Shown: positions 1-6,982 of the stretch, piece by piece | Position numbering within the stretch: the stretch's first letter is position 1 | Layout: each line of letters begins with the position of its first letter | Assembly (NCBI GenBank): GCA_947178045.1 | Contig: CAMWWR010000096.1 | Location: 1-6,997 of the forward strand | Direction of reading: 5' to 3' | DNA from: an uncultured Clostridia bacterium | Lineage (GTDB): Bacteria > Bacillota > Clostridia > Lachnospirales > Lachnospiraceae | DNA length: 6,997 nucleotides | The notes under the pieces: model-generated | Told to the model about the DNA's origin: nothing | The model's database searches: none | What the model saw: only the letters and a program-made list of their open reading frames with translations | Program-made: the position numbers and the translations under genes

Positions 1-215
1 CGAATGCCTGCATTTCCTCGCAGCTCTACCTGTGCGTCAACGAGCGGCTGCTGGGGCAGAAATCGACGGTCATTTCCACGAATCTGTCGTTTGAGCAGCT
101 GAAAAATACCTACAGCGAGCGCATATTTTCCCGCATAACAAGCAGCTACACTCTTCTGAAAATTATCGGCGACGATATCCGCATTCTCAAAAAGCTTTCA
201 CCGCCGGCATCCTGA
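1..215 (+). CDS. DnaC/DnaI-like helicase loader ATPase, C-terminal part (5' end outside window)
   Basis: Only the last 70 codons are present, read from base 3 to a TGA at 213-215. The family (AAA+ ATPases of the DnaC/DnaI/IstB group) loads the replicative helicase onto DNA in the cytoplasm. The visible part carries the end of the ATPase core: a sensor-1-like strand VISTNLSFEQL (residues 23-33 of the visible part), then the hallmark YSERIFSRI (37-45) with the conserved arginine-finger region, and a short basic tail IRILKKL near the end. The Walker A and B motifs would lie upstream of the window. The ISTNLS and SERIFSRI pair is very typical of chromosomal DnaC-like proteins of Firmicutes. An IstB transposase helper is related, but no insertion sequence is visible here. 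A hairpin terminator starts six bases after the stop, so this gene ends its transcription unit. Confidence 0.85.
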   Translation, partial: NACISSQLYLCVNERLLGQKSTVISTNLSFEQLKNTYSERIFSRITSSYTLLKIIGDDIRILKKLSPPAS

Positions 216-220
216 GCCGC

Positions 221-259
221 AGCAAAAGGCGTTCTGCGCACCCGGCAGGGCGTTTTGCT
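221..259 (+). terminator. Intrinsic terminator after the dnaC-like gene
   Basis: Bases 221-227 (AGCAAAA) pair with 253-259 (TTTTGCT). After a two-base bulge (228-229), bases 230-237 pair with 245-252, including two G-U pairs. The loop is seven bases (238-244). The A-tract before the GC-rich stem and the TTTT after it are the usual layout of a rho-independent terminator, although the T-run is short. It begins six bases after the TGA at 213-215 and separates that gene from the prs promoter. Confidence 0.6.
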
Positions 260-289
260 CTGTGCCGGTAAATGAAAGAAATTTATCTC

Positions 290-318
290 TTGACGGTGCT
301 TCGCTTCAATAGTATGAT
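290..318 (+). promoter_or_regulatory. Sigma-A-type promoter of prs
   Basis: A -35 box TTGACG (290-295, 5 of 6 consensus) and a -10 box TATGAT (313-318, 5 of 6) are separated by exactly 17 bases. Transcription should begin near 325, giving a leader of about 55 bases before the ATG at 380. I see no riboswitch or strong hairpin in this leader. Confidence 0.8.
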
Positions 319-366
319 AGCACCATCAAAGGCATAAATGATAACCAGTCACCCATCATTCACTCT

Positions 367-371
367 GGAGG
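367..371 (+). promoter_or_regulatory. Ribosome binding site that fixes the prs start
   Basis: GGAGG at 367-371 lies eight bases before the ATG at 380. An in-frame ATG at 338 lies only about 13 bases after the predicted transcription start and has no good Shine-Dalgarno sequence, so 380 is the preferred start. Confidence 0.85.
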
Positions 372-379
372 ATAACAAA

Positions 380-1579
380 ATGCCGCAGGAAAAGTATTTG
401 GAAACCATCCCCGTAGGTACTCTTGGCATCATTGCCCTGGAAAGCTCGCGCGCGATCGGTCAGAAGGTCAACGACTATATTGTCAAATGGAGGCGGGAGC
501 GGGAGCACGCGCACGCATCAACCATCGCCTTTGCGGGCTATGAGAGGGATAATTATCTGATCAAGGCCCAGTGCCCGCGGTTCGGAACCGGCGAGGCAAA
601 ATGTGTTGTCAAGGAAACCGTGCGCGGCGACGACCTTTATCTGCTGGTGGATATCTGCAATTACAGCCTTACCTATACGGTGTGCGGGCAGACGAACCAC
701 ATGTCCCCGGACGATCATTTTCAGGATCTGAAGCGGGTGATTGCCGCATTGAACGGAAAAGCCCGCCGCATTACCGTCATCATGCCGTACCTGTATGAGA
801 GCCGCCAGCACAAGAGAAGCGCCAGAGAATCGCTCGACTGTGCGCTGGCCCTTCAGGAGCTGGTGAACATGGGCGTGGAGAGCATCATTACCTTCGACGC
901 GCACGACCCGCGCGTGCAGAACGCGATCCCGCTCAAGAGCTTTGAGACGATCCAGCCGACCTACCAGTTTATCAAGGCACTGCTGAACAGCGTGCCGGAT
1001 CTTACGATCGACGCAGAACACATGATGGTGATCAGCCCGGACGAGGGAGCGATGGGCAGAGCCGTATATTTCGCCACCGTCCTCGGGCTGGATATGGGCA
1101 TGTTCTACAAGCGCCGCGACTACTCCCGCATTGTGAACGGGCGCAATCCGATCATCGCCCATGAATTTCTCGGCAAGGATGTCGAGGGCAAGGATGTCGT
1201 GATTCTCGACGACATGATTTCCTCCGGGGAGAGCATGATCGATGTTGCCACCGAGCTGAAGAGCCGTAAGGCGAAAAGGATTTTCCTGTGCTCGACCTTT
1301 GGCCTGTTTACGAACGGCCTTGAGAGATTTGACGAGGCGTACAAAAAAGGTCTGATTGACCGCATTATCACGACGAACCTGATCTACCAGCCGGACGAGC
1401 TGCTTTCCAGGCCGTATTATGTCAGCGCGGACATGAGCAAATATATCGCTCTTCTGATCGACGCGCTGAATCATGACGCGTCCATCAGCGAATTTTTAAG
1501 TCCGACGGAGCGCGTACAGCGCTTTGTCACAAAATATAAGGAAAACCAGAAGCTTGGAATTCAGGGAAGCGCTGATTAA
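380..1579 (+). CDS. prs: Ribose-phosphate pyrophosphokinase (PRPP synthetase), long divergent clostridial form
   Basis: The enzyme transfers pyrophosphate from ATP to ribose 5-phosphate to make PRPP, the precursor of purines, pyrimidines, histidine, tryptophan and NAD; it is cytoplasmic. The 399-residue product shows the family landmarks in order: RFGTGEAK followed by VRGDD (67-85, matching the RFxDGE...VRG segment), MPYLYESRQHKR (135-146, equivalent to MPYxxYARQDRK), the metal-site histidine segment FDAHDPRVQ (172-180, equivalent to DLHAxQ), ISPDEGAMGRA (218-228), KRRDYS (244-249, the catalytic flexible-loop KRR) and the PRPP-binding loop VVILDDMISSGESMID (273-288). Classic bacterial Prs is about 315 residues. 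This one is longer, with an insertion around 94-116 and a C-terminal extension, as in annotated Lachnospiraceae homologues. Start choice: ATG 380 has a strong ribosome binding site, whereas ATG 338, in frame, does not. It is a single-gene unit with its own promoter. The function is a family-based call and activity is inferred. Confidence 0.88.
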   Translation: MPQEKYLETIPVGTLGIIALESSRAIGQKVNDYIVKWRREREHAHASTIAFAGYERDNYLIKAQCPRFGTGEAKCVVKETVRGDDLYLLVDICNYSLTYTVCGQTNHMSPDDHFQDLKRVIAALNGKARRITVIMPYLYESRQHKRSARESLDCALALQELVNMGVESIITFDAHDPRVQNAIPLKSFETIQPTYQFIKALLNSVPDLTIDAEHMMVISPDEGAMGRAVYFATVLGLDMGMFYKRRDYSRIVNGRNPIIAHEFLGKDVEGKDVVILDDMISSGESMIDVATELKSRKAKRIFLCSTFGLFTNGLERFDEAYKKGLIDRIITTNLIYQPDELLSRPYYVSADMSKYIALLIDALNHDASISEFLSPTERVQRFVTKYKENQKLGIQGSAD

Positions 1580-1655
1580 AGCGTTTCTTGCACCGGAGCT
1601 GCGTGCACAGCCAGCATATTCCCGGGCAAATCCGAAAGCCTCTGAAAGGGAGAAA

Positions 1656-1687
1656 CGGCCGCTGCGGATGTTTGCCCGCAGCGGCCG
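1656..1687. terminator. Shared hairpin terminator between convergent prs and PBP genes
   Basis: A perfect 12-bp stem pairs 1656-1667 with 1676-1687 around an eight-base loop. It lies nine bases beyond the PBP stop (1696-1698, minus strand), and the minus-strand transcript continues as TTTCTCCCTTTC, a reasonable T-rich tail. On the plus strand the tail (GATGTGCTTTATT) is weaker and the stem lies 76 bases after the prs stop. It is therefore best read as the PBP terminator, probably also acting on prs transcripts. Confidence 0.75.
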
Positions 1688-1695
1688 GATGTGCT

Positions 1696-3840
1696 TTATT
1701 CCTTTGGTTCCTCAGCCTCGCCCGTTCCCTCAGTCTCCGCGGTTTCGTCCTCTTCCGCCTCTTCCGGTGCCGGCGGCCGCAGATCCGTGTATATCGGAAA
1801 TTCCTTCGCCGGAAGCCCTTCGTGCAGACGGCTCATAAAGCTCTGCCATATTTTTCCCGGATAGCTGTTTCCCTTCAGGTCATCCATCGCCTCCGGCATG
1901 TCGCAGCCGACCCACACGGCGGTCGTGTAATAGGCCGTGTAGCCCGCAAACCAGCCGTCCTTCTGGTCATTCGTCGTGCCGGTCTTCCCGGCGGCGATCT
2001 GGCCTTTTACCGGCAGCTTCCTGCCCGTGCCGGTCTTCATTACCTCCTGAAGGCAGAAGGTCATCATTCTTGCCGCGTTCGCGGCATAGAGCTTTTTTGA
2101 TTTTATCGTGCCGTCCACAAGCACATTGCCCTGTGCATCCGTTATCTTTACGATGCAGGTCGGCTCGTGGAAGACGCCGTCGTTTTCCAGTGCCGCGTAG
2201 CCGGAGGCCATCTCCACTGCGCTGACACCGTAGGTCAGGCCGCCCAGGGAGGCTGCCGGCACATAATCCCTCGAAACGATCCGGCGGAATCCCATGTTCA
2301 GCAGGTATGACAGCCCGACCTCCGGCGTCAGCTCCTGAAACAGCTTCCAGGCCACCGTATTTTTTGATACCGCAACCGCGTAGGTAACCGGAATCTCTCC
2401 GGAGTAGACCTCGCCGGAATTGCGCGGTCCGCCCTCAAATTTTTCGTCAATCACCGTGTCGTCCGGATATAGTCCGCGCTCAAACATCGGCGTATAGACA
2501 ATCAGCGGTTTAATGGCGCTGCCCGGCTGGCGAAAGCTCTGATACGCGCGGTTGAGCGTATATCCCGCCATATCCTGACTGCGCCCGCCCACGATGGCCG
2601 TGACGCGCCCGCTTTCGTTGTCGATGCAGGCGGCGGAAGCCTGAAGCTTGTAAACGCCCTCCTCGCTGGTGTCGGTAAAATCCGCCAGCTCCTCATCGAT
2701 TGCCTGCTGCAGCCATTCCTGCTTTTCCAGGTCAATCGAGGTATAGATCCGGTAGCCCCCGGTAAACAGCGTTTTCTGAATGCGGTAGTATGCTTCGTTG
2801 TACAGCGTGTTATAGTTTTCCCGGTCCGCCTCGTCGGAAAACCGGTTGCGGAACACGAAGCCCTCCTGCTCCATAAGTGCACGGACCGCGCAGTACCAGG
2901 TGTAGCTCTCAACATAATTCTGACGTTCCATCCGGCTCAGATTGAGAGTGATCTTTTCCGCCGTGGCCGTCTCGTATTCCCTCTGCGTGATTGCGCCCTC
3001 ATCCCTCATCTGGAGAAGCACCTTGTCGCGCCGCAGCATTGTATATTCAAAATTTGTGACCGGATCGTAATCGGACGGGTTGTTTGGGATGGCGCACAAA
3101 AAGGCGATCTGGGACAGGCTCAGCTCCTGCGCGCTCTTTCCGAAGTATCCGAGGCTGGCCGCCTGCAGGCCGTAGTGGCCGTTGGCAAAGTAAATGTTGT
3201 TCAGATAAAACTCCATGATCTGCTTTTTGCTGTATTTCCGCTCAAGCGCCATAGCCGTGAAAATCTCGGTAATCTTTCGTTCCCAGGTGACCTCGCTGCT
3301 TAAAAATACGGTTCTCGCAAGCTGCTGCGTTATCGTGCTGCCGCCCTGATGGATCTCCCCCTTGTTTTTTATAAGTACAATCGCCGCGCGGATATTGGCA
3401 AAAAGGTCAAAACCATCGTGCGCGAAAAAACGGCGGTCCTCCGTGCAGACCATTGCCTGAATTGCCTGGAGAGGGATATCCTCGTATGCGAGATAGTAGA
3501 CGTCCCTCTCCCCCTTGAGCTTTGAGATCAGGGTGCCGTTTGCCGCGTATACGAGGCTCGTTTCACTTGACCGAAAGGTTTCCTCTGTCGAGCGTCCCAC
3601 AAGAGCGTTTGCCTTCGACTGATACGAGAGCAGAAGCTTGCCGTATTTCGTATAAAACCAGATGCCGGCCGCAATTACAGCCAGAAGGAGAAGGACAAAG
3701 AAAATCTGAAGAAGACGCTTTACTGTGCGGCCGATTCCTCTGAAAAACCGGCCTGTTTTGCTCCGTTTGCCGGGCTTTGTCTCGTGGTGCTTTCTCGCCT
3801 GTGTCTTTTGATTGCTCCGCTGCGTTTTCCGATTTTCCAA
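1696..3840 (-). CDS. Class A penicillin-binding protein (bifunctional glycosyltransferase/transpeptidase)
   Basis: This 714-residue protein polymerises lipid II into glycan strands and cross-links the stem peptides outside the membrane. It has a basic cytoplasmic tail (1-42), one membrane anchor (about 43-63), and a GT51 domain with EDRRFFAHDG (134-143, E134 the expected catalytic glutamate), GGSTITQQLAR (166-176), RKITE (188-192) and KKQIMEFYLNNIYF (205-218). The transpeptidase domain has S441-A-I-K444 (nucleophile serine), S492-K-N494 and K619-T-G621. All catalytic motifs are intact and the length is normal for PBP1A/PonA-type enzymes. The tail 690-714 is rich in Pro and Glu. The start is TTG (3838-3840) with AAAGGAG nine bases upstream. 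An in-frame TAG at 3886-3888 and the absence of any ATG or GTG in between exclude a longer form. It lies downstream of the lipoprotein gene on the same strand, but a hairpin separates them. I cannot assign it to a specific ponA or pbpF orthologue. Confidence 0.95.
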   Translation of the reverse strand: MENRKTQRSNQKTQARKHHETKPGKRSKTGRFFRGIGRTVKRLLQIFFVLLLLAVIAAGIWFYTKYGKLLLSYQSKANALVGRSTEETFRSSETSLVYAANGTLISKLKGERDVYYLAYEDIPLQAIQAMVCTEDRRFFAHDGFDLFANIRAAIVLIKNKGEIHQGGSTITQQLARTVFLSSEVTWERKITEIFTAMALERKYSKKQIMEFYLNNIYFANGHYGLQAASLGYFGKSAQELSLSQIAFLCAIPNNPSDYDPVTNFEYTMLRRDKVLLQMRDEGAITQREYETATAEKITLNLSRMERQNYVESYTWYCAVRALMEQEGFVFRNRFSDEADRENYNTLYNEAYYRIQKTLFTGGYRIYTSIDLEKQEWLQQAIDEELADFTDTSEEGVYKLQASAACIDNESGRVTAIVGGRSQDMAGYTLNRAYQSFRQPGSAIKPLIVYTPMFERGLYPDDTVIDEKFEGGPRNSGEVYSGEIPVTYAVAVSKNTVAWKLFQELTPEVGLSYLLNMGFRRIVSRDYVPAASLGGLTYGVSAVEMASGYAALENDGVFHEPTCIVKITDAQGNVLVDGTIKSKKLYAANAARMMTFCLQEVMKTGTGRKLPVKGQIAAGKTGTTNDQKDGWFAGYTAYYTTAVWVGCDMPEAMDDLKGNSYPGKIWQSFMSRLHEGLPAKEFPIYTDLRPPAPEEAEEDETAETEGTGEAEEPKE

Positions 3841-3849
3841 CAGGCTGCT

Positions 3850-3856
3850 CTCCTTT
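3850..3856 (-). promoter_or_regulatory. Ribosome binding site for the TTG start of the PBP gene
   Basis: On the minus strand AAAGGAG lies nine bases before the TTG at 3840-3838. It supports initiation at this rare codon, because the next in-frame methionine is residue 130, inside the GT51 domain. Confidence 0.75.
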
Positions 3857-3879
3857 CTGATCTCTGCAGGATGAAAGAC

Positions 3880-3910
3880 AAAGGGCTACCCGCCGCGCGG
3901 ATAGCCCTTT
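3880..3910 (-). terminator. Terminator hairpin after the lipoprotein gene
   Basis: In the minus-strand transcript, bases 3910-3899 pair with 3891-3880 as a 12-bp stem with one G-U pair and a seven-base loop. It is preceded by an A-rich stretch (ATAATAAAGGG) and ends in CCCTTTGTCTTTC. It lies about 80 bases past the lipoprotein stop and about 40 bases before the PBP start. It could also act as an attenuator for readthrough into the PBP gene. Confidence 0.65.
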
Positions 3911-3989
3911 ATTATGCGCATACCGATGCAAATACAATGAAACAGCTGTCAGACAAAGGACGCTCGCAGCTGCGGCAAAGCTTCTGTCA

Positions 3990-5381
3990 TTAGAACAACT
4001 CCGGAAGCAGCTCCTTAAGGAACGGGAAATCCTTCATCAGCTTCTGGAGATCCTTCTTCAGTTTATCCTGATTCAGGCCCTTTGCCCAGGACTCCATATC
4101 CATGGAGTTGGACGGGATATTGTACTCCTTAAAGGAACGGGCTCTCGATTCAAGCGTAAATGTGCCGAGAGCCACACCCGCCATGGACACGGAGGCCGTC
4201 AGCTTAACTTTGCGGTAGCCGGTCTCAAGCGTTCCGGATACCTTCGCACCCATTGCAACAATGCTGAAATCGACCTTGAGATCATCGTTTTTGGAATCGA
4301 TCGTAGCGGTGATCGTAGCACCGTCGATTTCCGTGGAAAGCTCCACATGATCCTTCGAGTAATTATTATAGTCGACTACAATATTTTCGTCGTCGGTGCA
4401 GATAATGACCTGACCCTTCTGCTCCGTTTCCTTTACCGAATAAAGCAGAACCTGCTCGTTCTCGTCCTCATCGATCACATAGAAACGAACGCCCTTTTTG
4501 GCAGAAATCAGAACGATGGAAGAAGTGGATTTGTCTGCTTTGGTATCCAGCTTCCAGGCAAATTCACCGCCGGCATTCTTGAAATAATTTACTGTCATCT
4601 TATCGAGGGCACCTATATCAAAATCAGTGCTGTCGAGCTCAAGTGCCGGGAATTTCCGGAGGCTGTCATATAAACGGTCAAATACCTTCTGAATCTCCTT
4701 TGCATCCGCCCTGGTCACATACTTGTCGGCCTTAATCTTATAATCGCCTTCCCCGATGGAGATATTCTCCACCTTCTCCTGATATTCAAAGCAGTCGATA
4801 AAATCATCCGAAAAATCAGACCAGAGCTCGATGATATCGTCCACCGTCGGCATGCCCTCGGAAGCCTCAGACATCAGGCCGGACAGCTCGCCGGAGGTCA
4901 TGCCGAGCAGTTCCTGGAAGGAAATTCCCGCATAATCCGAAGAATAATCCGGAAGGTTGAAATAGGCATTCTCTGCATCCGTCATCAGCTCCATGCCGAC
5001 AACGTTTTTGTCGTTCATCTTAAGCTTGCCGGCCAGACGCATCTCCATGGAATTTTTCATATCCATGTTCAGGATCAGTCCGAGTTTGTCCAGACCCTCC
5101 AGTCCATAGGAGTCCTGTGTCTCCTTGCCGAGCTCCAGGGAGAGTTCCATGTCCACACCGGAATTCGTTCCCGCACCGGTGCTCTCCTTTGTTCCCTTCA
5201 GAGCATCCGTGATCTTATCGGCAAACTTTGTAAACTGGGAGGAAACAACCTTCTCCGGTTTTTCGGACTTTGACGAAGCGCCTTTTTTGTCGTCATTCGA
5301 CGTCTCTTTGTCACCGCATCCCGCCAGCGCACTGCAAACGAGTACCAGGCAGAGCAGCAGGCTCCATAATCTTTTTTTCAT
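3990..5381 (-). CDS. Predicted lipoprotein of unknown function
   Basis: The 463-residue product begins with a clear lipoprotein signal: basic MKKR, a hydrophobic core at 5-18 and the lipobox L19-A20-G21-C22, so it should be cleaved before Cys22, lipid-modified and held on the outer face of the membrane. A charged, Ser/Lys-rich linker follows (about 23-47). The rest alternates short strand-like segments of polar and hydrophobic residues (for example MELSLELG 78-85, MEMRLAGKLKM 112-122, ATITATIDS 355-363, KVKLTASVSM 391-400) with helices near 165-200 and at the C-terminus (430-463). This suggests a beta-rich fold, loosely like LppX/LolA-type lipoproteins, but that is inference and I recognise no named family. 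The ATG at 5381 is chosen because GGAGG (5387-5391) lies five bases upstream and the signal peptide starts there; the frame stays open to 5450, but that extension overlaps the -10 box. It is transcribed from a consensus promoter, divergent from the GH39 gene. Confidence 0.88.
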   Translation of the reverse strand: MKKRLWSLLLCLVLVCSALAGCGDKETSNDDKKGASSKSEKPEKVVSSQFTKFADKITDALKGTKESTGAGTNSGVDMELSLELGKETQDSYGLEGLDKLGLILNMDMKNSMEMRLAGKLKMNDKNVVGMELMTDAENAYFNLPDYSSDYAGISFQELLGMTSGELSGLMSEASEGMPTVDDIIELWSDFSDDFIDCFEYQEKVENISIGEGDYKIKADKYVTRADAKEIQKVFDRLYDSLRKFPALELDSTDFDIGALDKMTVNYFKNAGGEFAWKLDTKADKSTSSIVLISAKKGVRFYVIDEDENEQVLLYSVKETEQKGQVIICTDDENIVVDYNNYSKDHVELSTEIDGATITATIDSKNDDLKVDFSIVAMGAKVSGTLETGYRKVKLTASVSMAGVALGTFTLESRARSFKEYNIPSNSMDMESWAKGLNQDKLKKDLQKLMKDFPFLKELLPELF

Positions 5382-5441
5382 AAATTCCTCCATTCTCAAA
5401 CGAAAACCCCGCAAATAGCTTACCTGCGTTACATATTCTAT

Positions 5442-5469
5442 ATTATACACGTTTCTTATTCCTTGTCAA
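5442..5469 (-). promoter_or_regulatory. Consensus sigma-A promoter of the lipoprotein gene
   Basis: On the minus strand a perfect TTGACA (5469-5464) and a perfect TATAAT (5447-5442) are separated by 16 bases. Transcription should begin near 5435, leaving a leader of about 54 bases before the ATG at 5381. It predicts high basal expression. Confidence 0.88.
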
Positions 5470-5499
5470 TAAAGCGGCCCATATCGTAATCCTTTTTTA

Positions 5500-5581
5500 A
5501 TATATCTGCAGTAAAAACCCTCCTTCCAAAACAGTGCCTCCTCCGGATATGAGTTTTCATCAATTTTTACGCAGTATATAT
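5500..5581. repeat. Imperfect 18-bp inverted repeat in the divergent promoter region
   Basis: The left arm ATATATCTGCAGTAAAAA (5500-5517) and the reverse complement of the right arm, ATATATACTGCGTAAAAA (5564-5581), match at 17 positions if each arm is allowed one single-base gap. The arms are separated by 46 bases. The right arm ends two bases before the putative -35 box of the GH39 gene, and the left arm lies about 30 bases upstream of the lipoprotein -35 box. The arms may be paired binding sites for a regulator; they could also form a long-loop hairpin, or be chance in AT-rich DNA. No regulator gene is present in the window. Confidence 0.4.
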
Positions 5582-5583
5582 CA

Positions 5584-5612
5584 TTGTGATCCGCGAGCAA
5601 AAAGATTATCAT
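5584..5612 (+). promoter_or_regulatory. Probable promoter of the GH39 gene
   Basis: TTGTGA (5584-5589, 4 of 6 consensus) and TATCAT (5607-5612, 5 of 6) are 17 bases apart. Transcription would start near 5619, about 26 bases before the ATG, with GGGAGG at 5629-5634 as the ribosome binding site ten bases before the start. The weak -35 box would suit an activated or inducible promoter, which is inference. I found no good match to a catabolite-responsive element. Confidence 0.5.
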
Positions 5613-5644
5613 AATAAAAAAGAAATCCGGGAGGCAGGAATAAT

Positions 5645-6982
5645 ATGAAGGAGAGCAGGTTCTGTGAAATTCAGGAAGGGGCGTCGGTGCCTTTCCATAA
5701 TAATGTGGATTTCTGTATCGGCACGGGCCGGATGGGGCTGGCGCTGCAGCAGGAATATCTGGCGCAGCTGAAGCTGGTGCAGGAGGAGATCGGTTTTTCC
5801 CATATCCGCGGGCACGGCCTGTTTTGCGATGATATGGCCATCTACCAGCAATACAGGGATGGATCGGGAAACGTAAAAGAGGAATACAATTTCACATATC
5901 TGGATATGGTGATGGACAGTTACCGGAAAAACGGGCTGCGTCCGTTTCTGGAGCTCGGGTTCATGCCGGAAAAAATGGCGTCCGGGGATCAGACGATTTT
6001 TTACTGGAAAGGAAATACAACACCACCTTCCAGCTACGATGCGTGGCGCAGGCTTGTGACGGCCACGCTGGGCCACCTGATGGAGCGCTACGGCGCGTCG
6101 GAGGTGACGGCATGGCCTGTCGAGGTGTGGAATGAGCCGAATCTTCCGGGCTTCTGGAAGGGCGCCGATATGGAGGAATATTTCCGGTTGTTCCGGGAAA
6201 CGTTCGCGGCAGTGAAGGAGCTGGACGAAAGGTTTCAGGTAGGAGGGCCTGCGGTGTGCGGCGTGCAGGATGAGCTGTGGATCCGTTCCTTCCTGGAATT
6301 TTGCCGCAAAGAGGGCATTCATCCGGACTTTGTGACAAGGCATCACTATACGACGGATTTCCCGCAGCAGGACGGGCATTATGGTTATGCCCCGCTTTCG
6401 GACGCGGAGGCGGGCTTTACAAACCTGCAGAGCACGCGGGATATTATTGACAGCTTTGAAGAATTCCGGGGCTTAAAAATTCATATCACGGAGTTCAATA
6501 CCTCCTATATCCCGAACTGCCCGCTGCATGATACGAACCAGAATGCGGCTTATATCGCGCACCAGCTGTCGCGGCTCGGCGATGTAAACGAATCCTATTC
6601 CTACTGGACCTTCGGGGACATTTTTGAGGAGCAGGGAGTGCCCTTCACACCATTTCACGGAGGTTTCGGGCTGGTGGCAAACGGCGGCATCTGTAAGCCA
6701 ACCTTCTGGACCTTCCGGTTTTTCAAGGAGCTGAAGGGAACATGCGTACACCGCTGTGAAAATATGGTAGTAGTAAAGAAGGAGGACGGAAGCTACTGCG
6801 GCACGGCCTGGAACTGCAGCCGGGTGCGGACGGGCCGGGAGCTGGAGCTCGGGATCTCTCTGCCGGCGGAGGTATCCGGAGAATATGCGCTCGTTACCAA
6901 AACGGTGGATGAGAAGACCTGCAACCCGTTAAAGCTCTGGCATGATCTGGGCGAGCCGTCCAGCCTTGATGAAAAACAGTAA
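5645..6982 (+). CDS. Glycoside hydrolase family 39 beta-xylosidase (XynB-like), apparently shortened at the C-terminus
   Basis: GH39 xylosidases remove xylose from the non-reducing end of xylo-oligosaccharides with retention of configuration. The 445-residue product matches the XynB type throughout: CIGTGRMGLALQ (24-35), IRGHGLFCDD (54-63), ELGFMPEKMASG (103-114), VWNEPN (161-166, E164 the expected acid/base), VGGPAVCG (199-206), IHITEFNTSY (279-288, E283 the expected nucleophile), SYWTFGDIFEE (319-329) and FHGGFGLV (337-344). There is no signal peptide, so it probably works in the cytoplasm on imported oligosaccharides. The start has GGGAGG ten bases upstream. The family, as I recall it, is about 500 residues; here translation ends at TAA (6980-6982) followed directly by TAG, and the final strands of the C-terminal beta-sandwich appear to be missing. 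The catalytic barrel is complete. It may be a recently damaged gene, a sequencing error or a genuinely short variant. Other GH39 activities (such as alpha-L-iduronidase) are less likely given the close XynB resemblance. Confidence 0.88.
   Translation: MKESRFCEIQEGASVPFHNNVDFCIGTGRMGLALQQEYLAQLKLVQEEIGFSHIRGHGLFCDDMAIYQQYRDGSGNVKEEYNFTYLDMVMDSYRKNGLRPFLELGFMPEKMASGDQTIFYWKGNTTPPSSYDAWRRLVTATLGHLMERYGASEVTAWPVEVWNEPNLPGFWKGADMEEYFRLFRETFAAVKELDERFQVGGPAVCGVQDELWIRSFLEFCRKEGIHPDFVTRHHYTTDFPQQDGHYGYAPLSDAEAGFTNLQSTRDIIDSFEEFRGLKIHITEFNTSYIPNCPLHDTNQNAAYIAHQLSRLGDVNESYSYWTFGDIFEEQGVPFTPFHGGFGLVANGGICKPTFWTFRFFKELKGTCVHRCENMVVVKKEDGSYCGTAWNCSRVRTGRELELGISLPAEVSGEYALVTKTVDEKTCNPLKLWHDLGEPSSLDEKQ

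Noticed and set aside
1172..1199. A 13-base direct repeat (period 15) inside prs
   Set aside because: It encodes GKDV-E-GKDV in a surface-loop region just before the PRPP loop. Two copies in coding sequence fit chance or local duplication and need no extra explanation.
518..1474. A 318-codon open frame antisense to prs
   Set aside because: It lies wholly within the well-supported prs gene on the opposite strand, has no recognisable domain or ribosome binding site that I can see, and its His/Arg/Val-rich composition is that of a shadow frame in GC-rich coding DNA.
1588..2100. A 170-codon plus-strand open frame running into the 3' end of the PBP gene
   Set aside because: It covers the shared terminator hairpin and then reads antisense through conserved transpeptidase-domain sequence. 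Its Arg/Leu/Pro-rich composition fits a shadow.
3563..3937. A 124-codon minus-strand open frame overlapping the PBP start
   Set aside because: It is in a different frame from the PBP, runs through the hairpin at 3880-3910 and lacks any recognisable domain. The PBP frame explains the region better.
3911..3937. A possible minus-strand promoter for the PBP gene (TTGTAT, 15-base spacer, CATAAT)
   Set aside because: The -35 box is weak, the spacer is too short, and the transcript would start inside the terminator hairpin.
3965..3974. A 10-base palindrome CGCAGCTGCG just downstream of the lipoprotein stop
   Set aside because: It has no loop or following T-run, so it is not a terminator, and nothing else suggests a binding site.
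5609..6379. A 256-codon minus-strand open frame over the GH39 gene
   Set aside because: It is antisense to the GH39 catalytic domain, whose motifs are intact on the plus strand, and its His/Arg/Pro-rich product matches no family I know.
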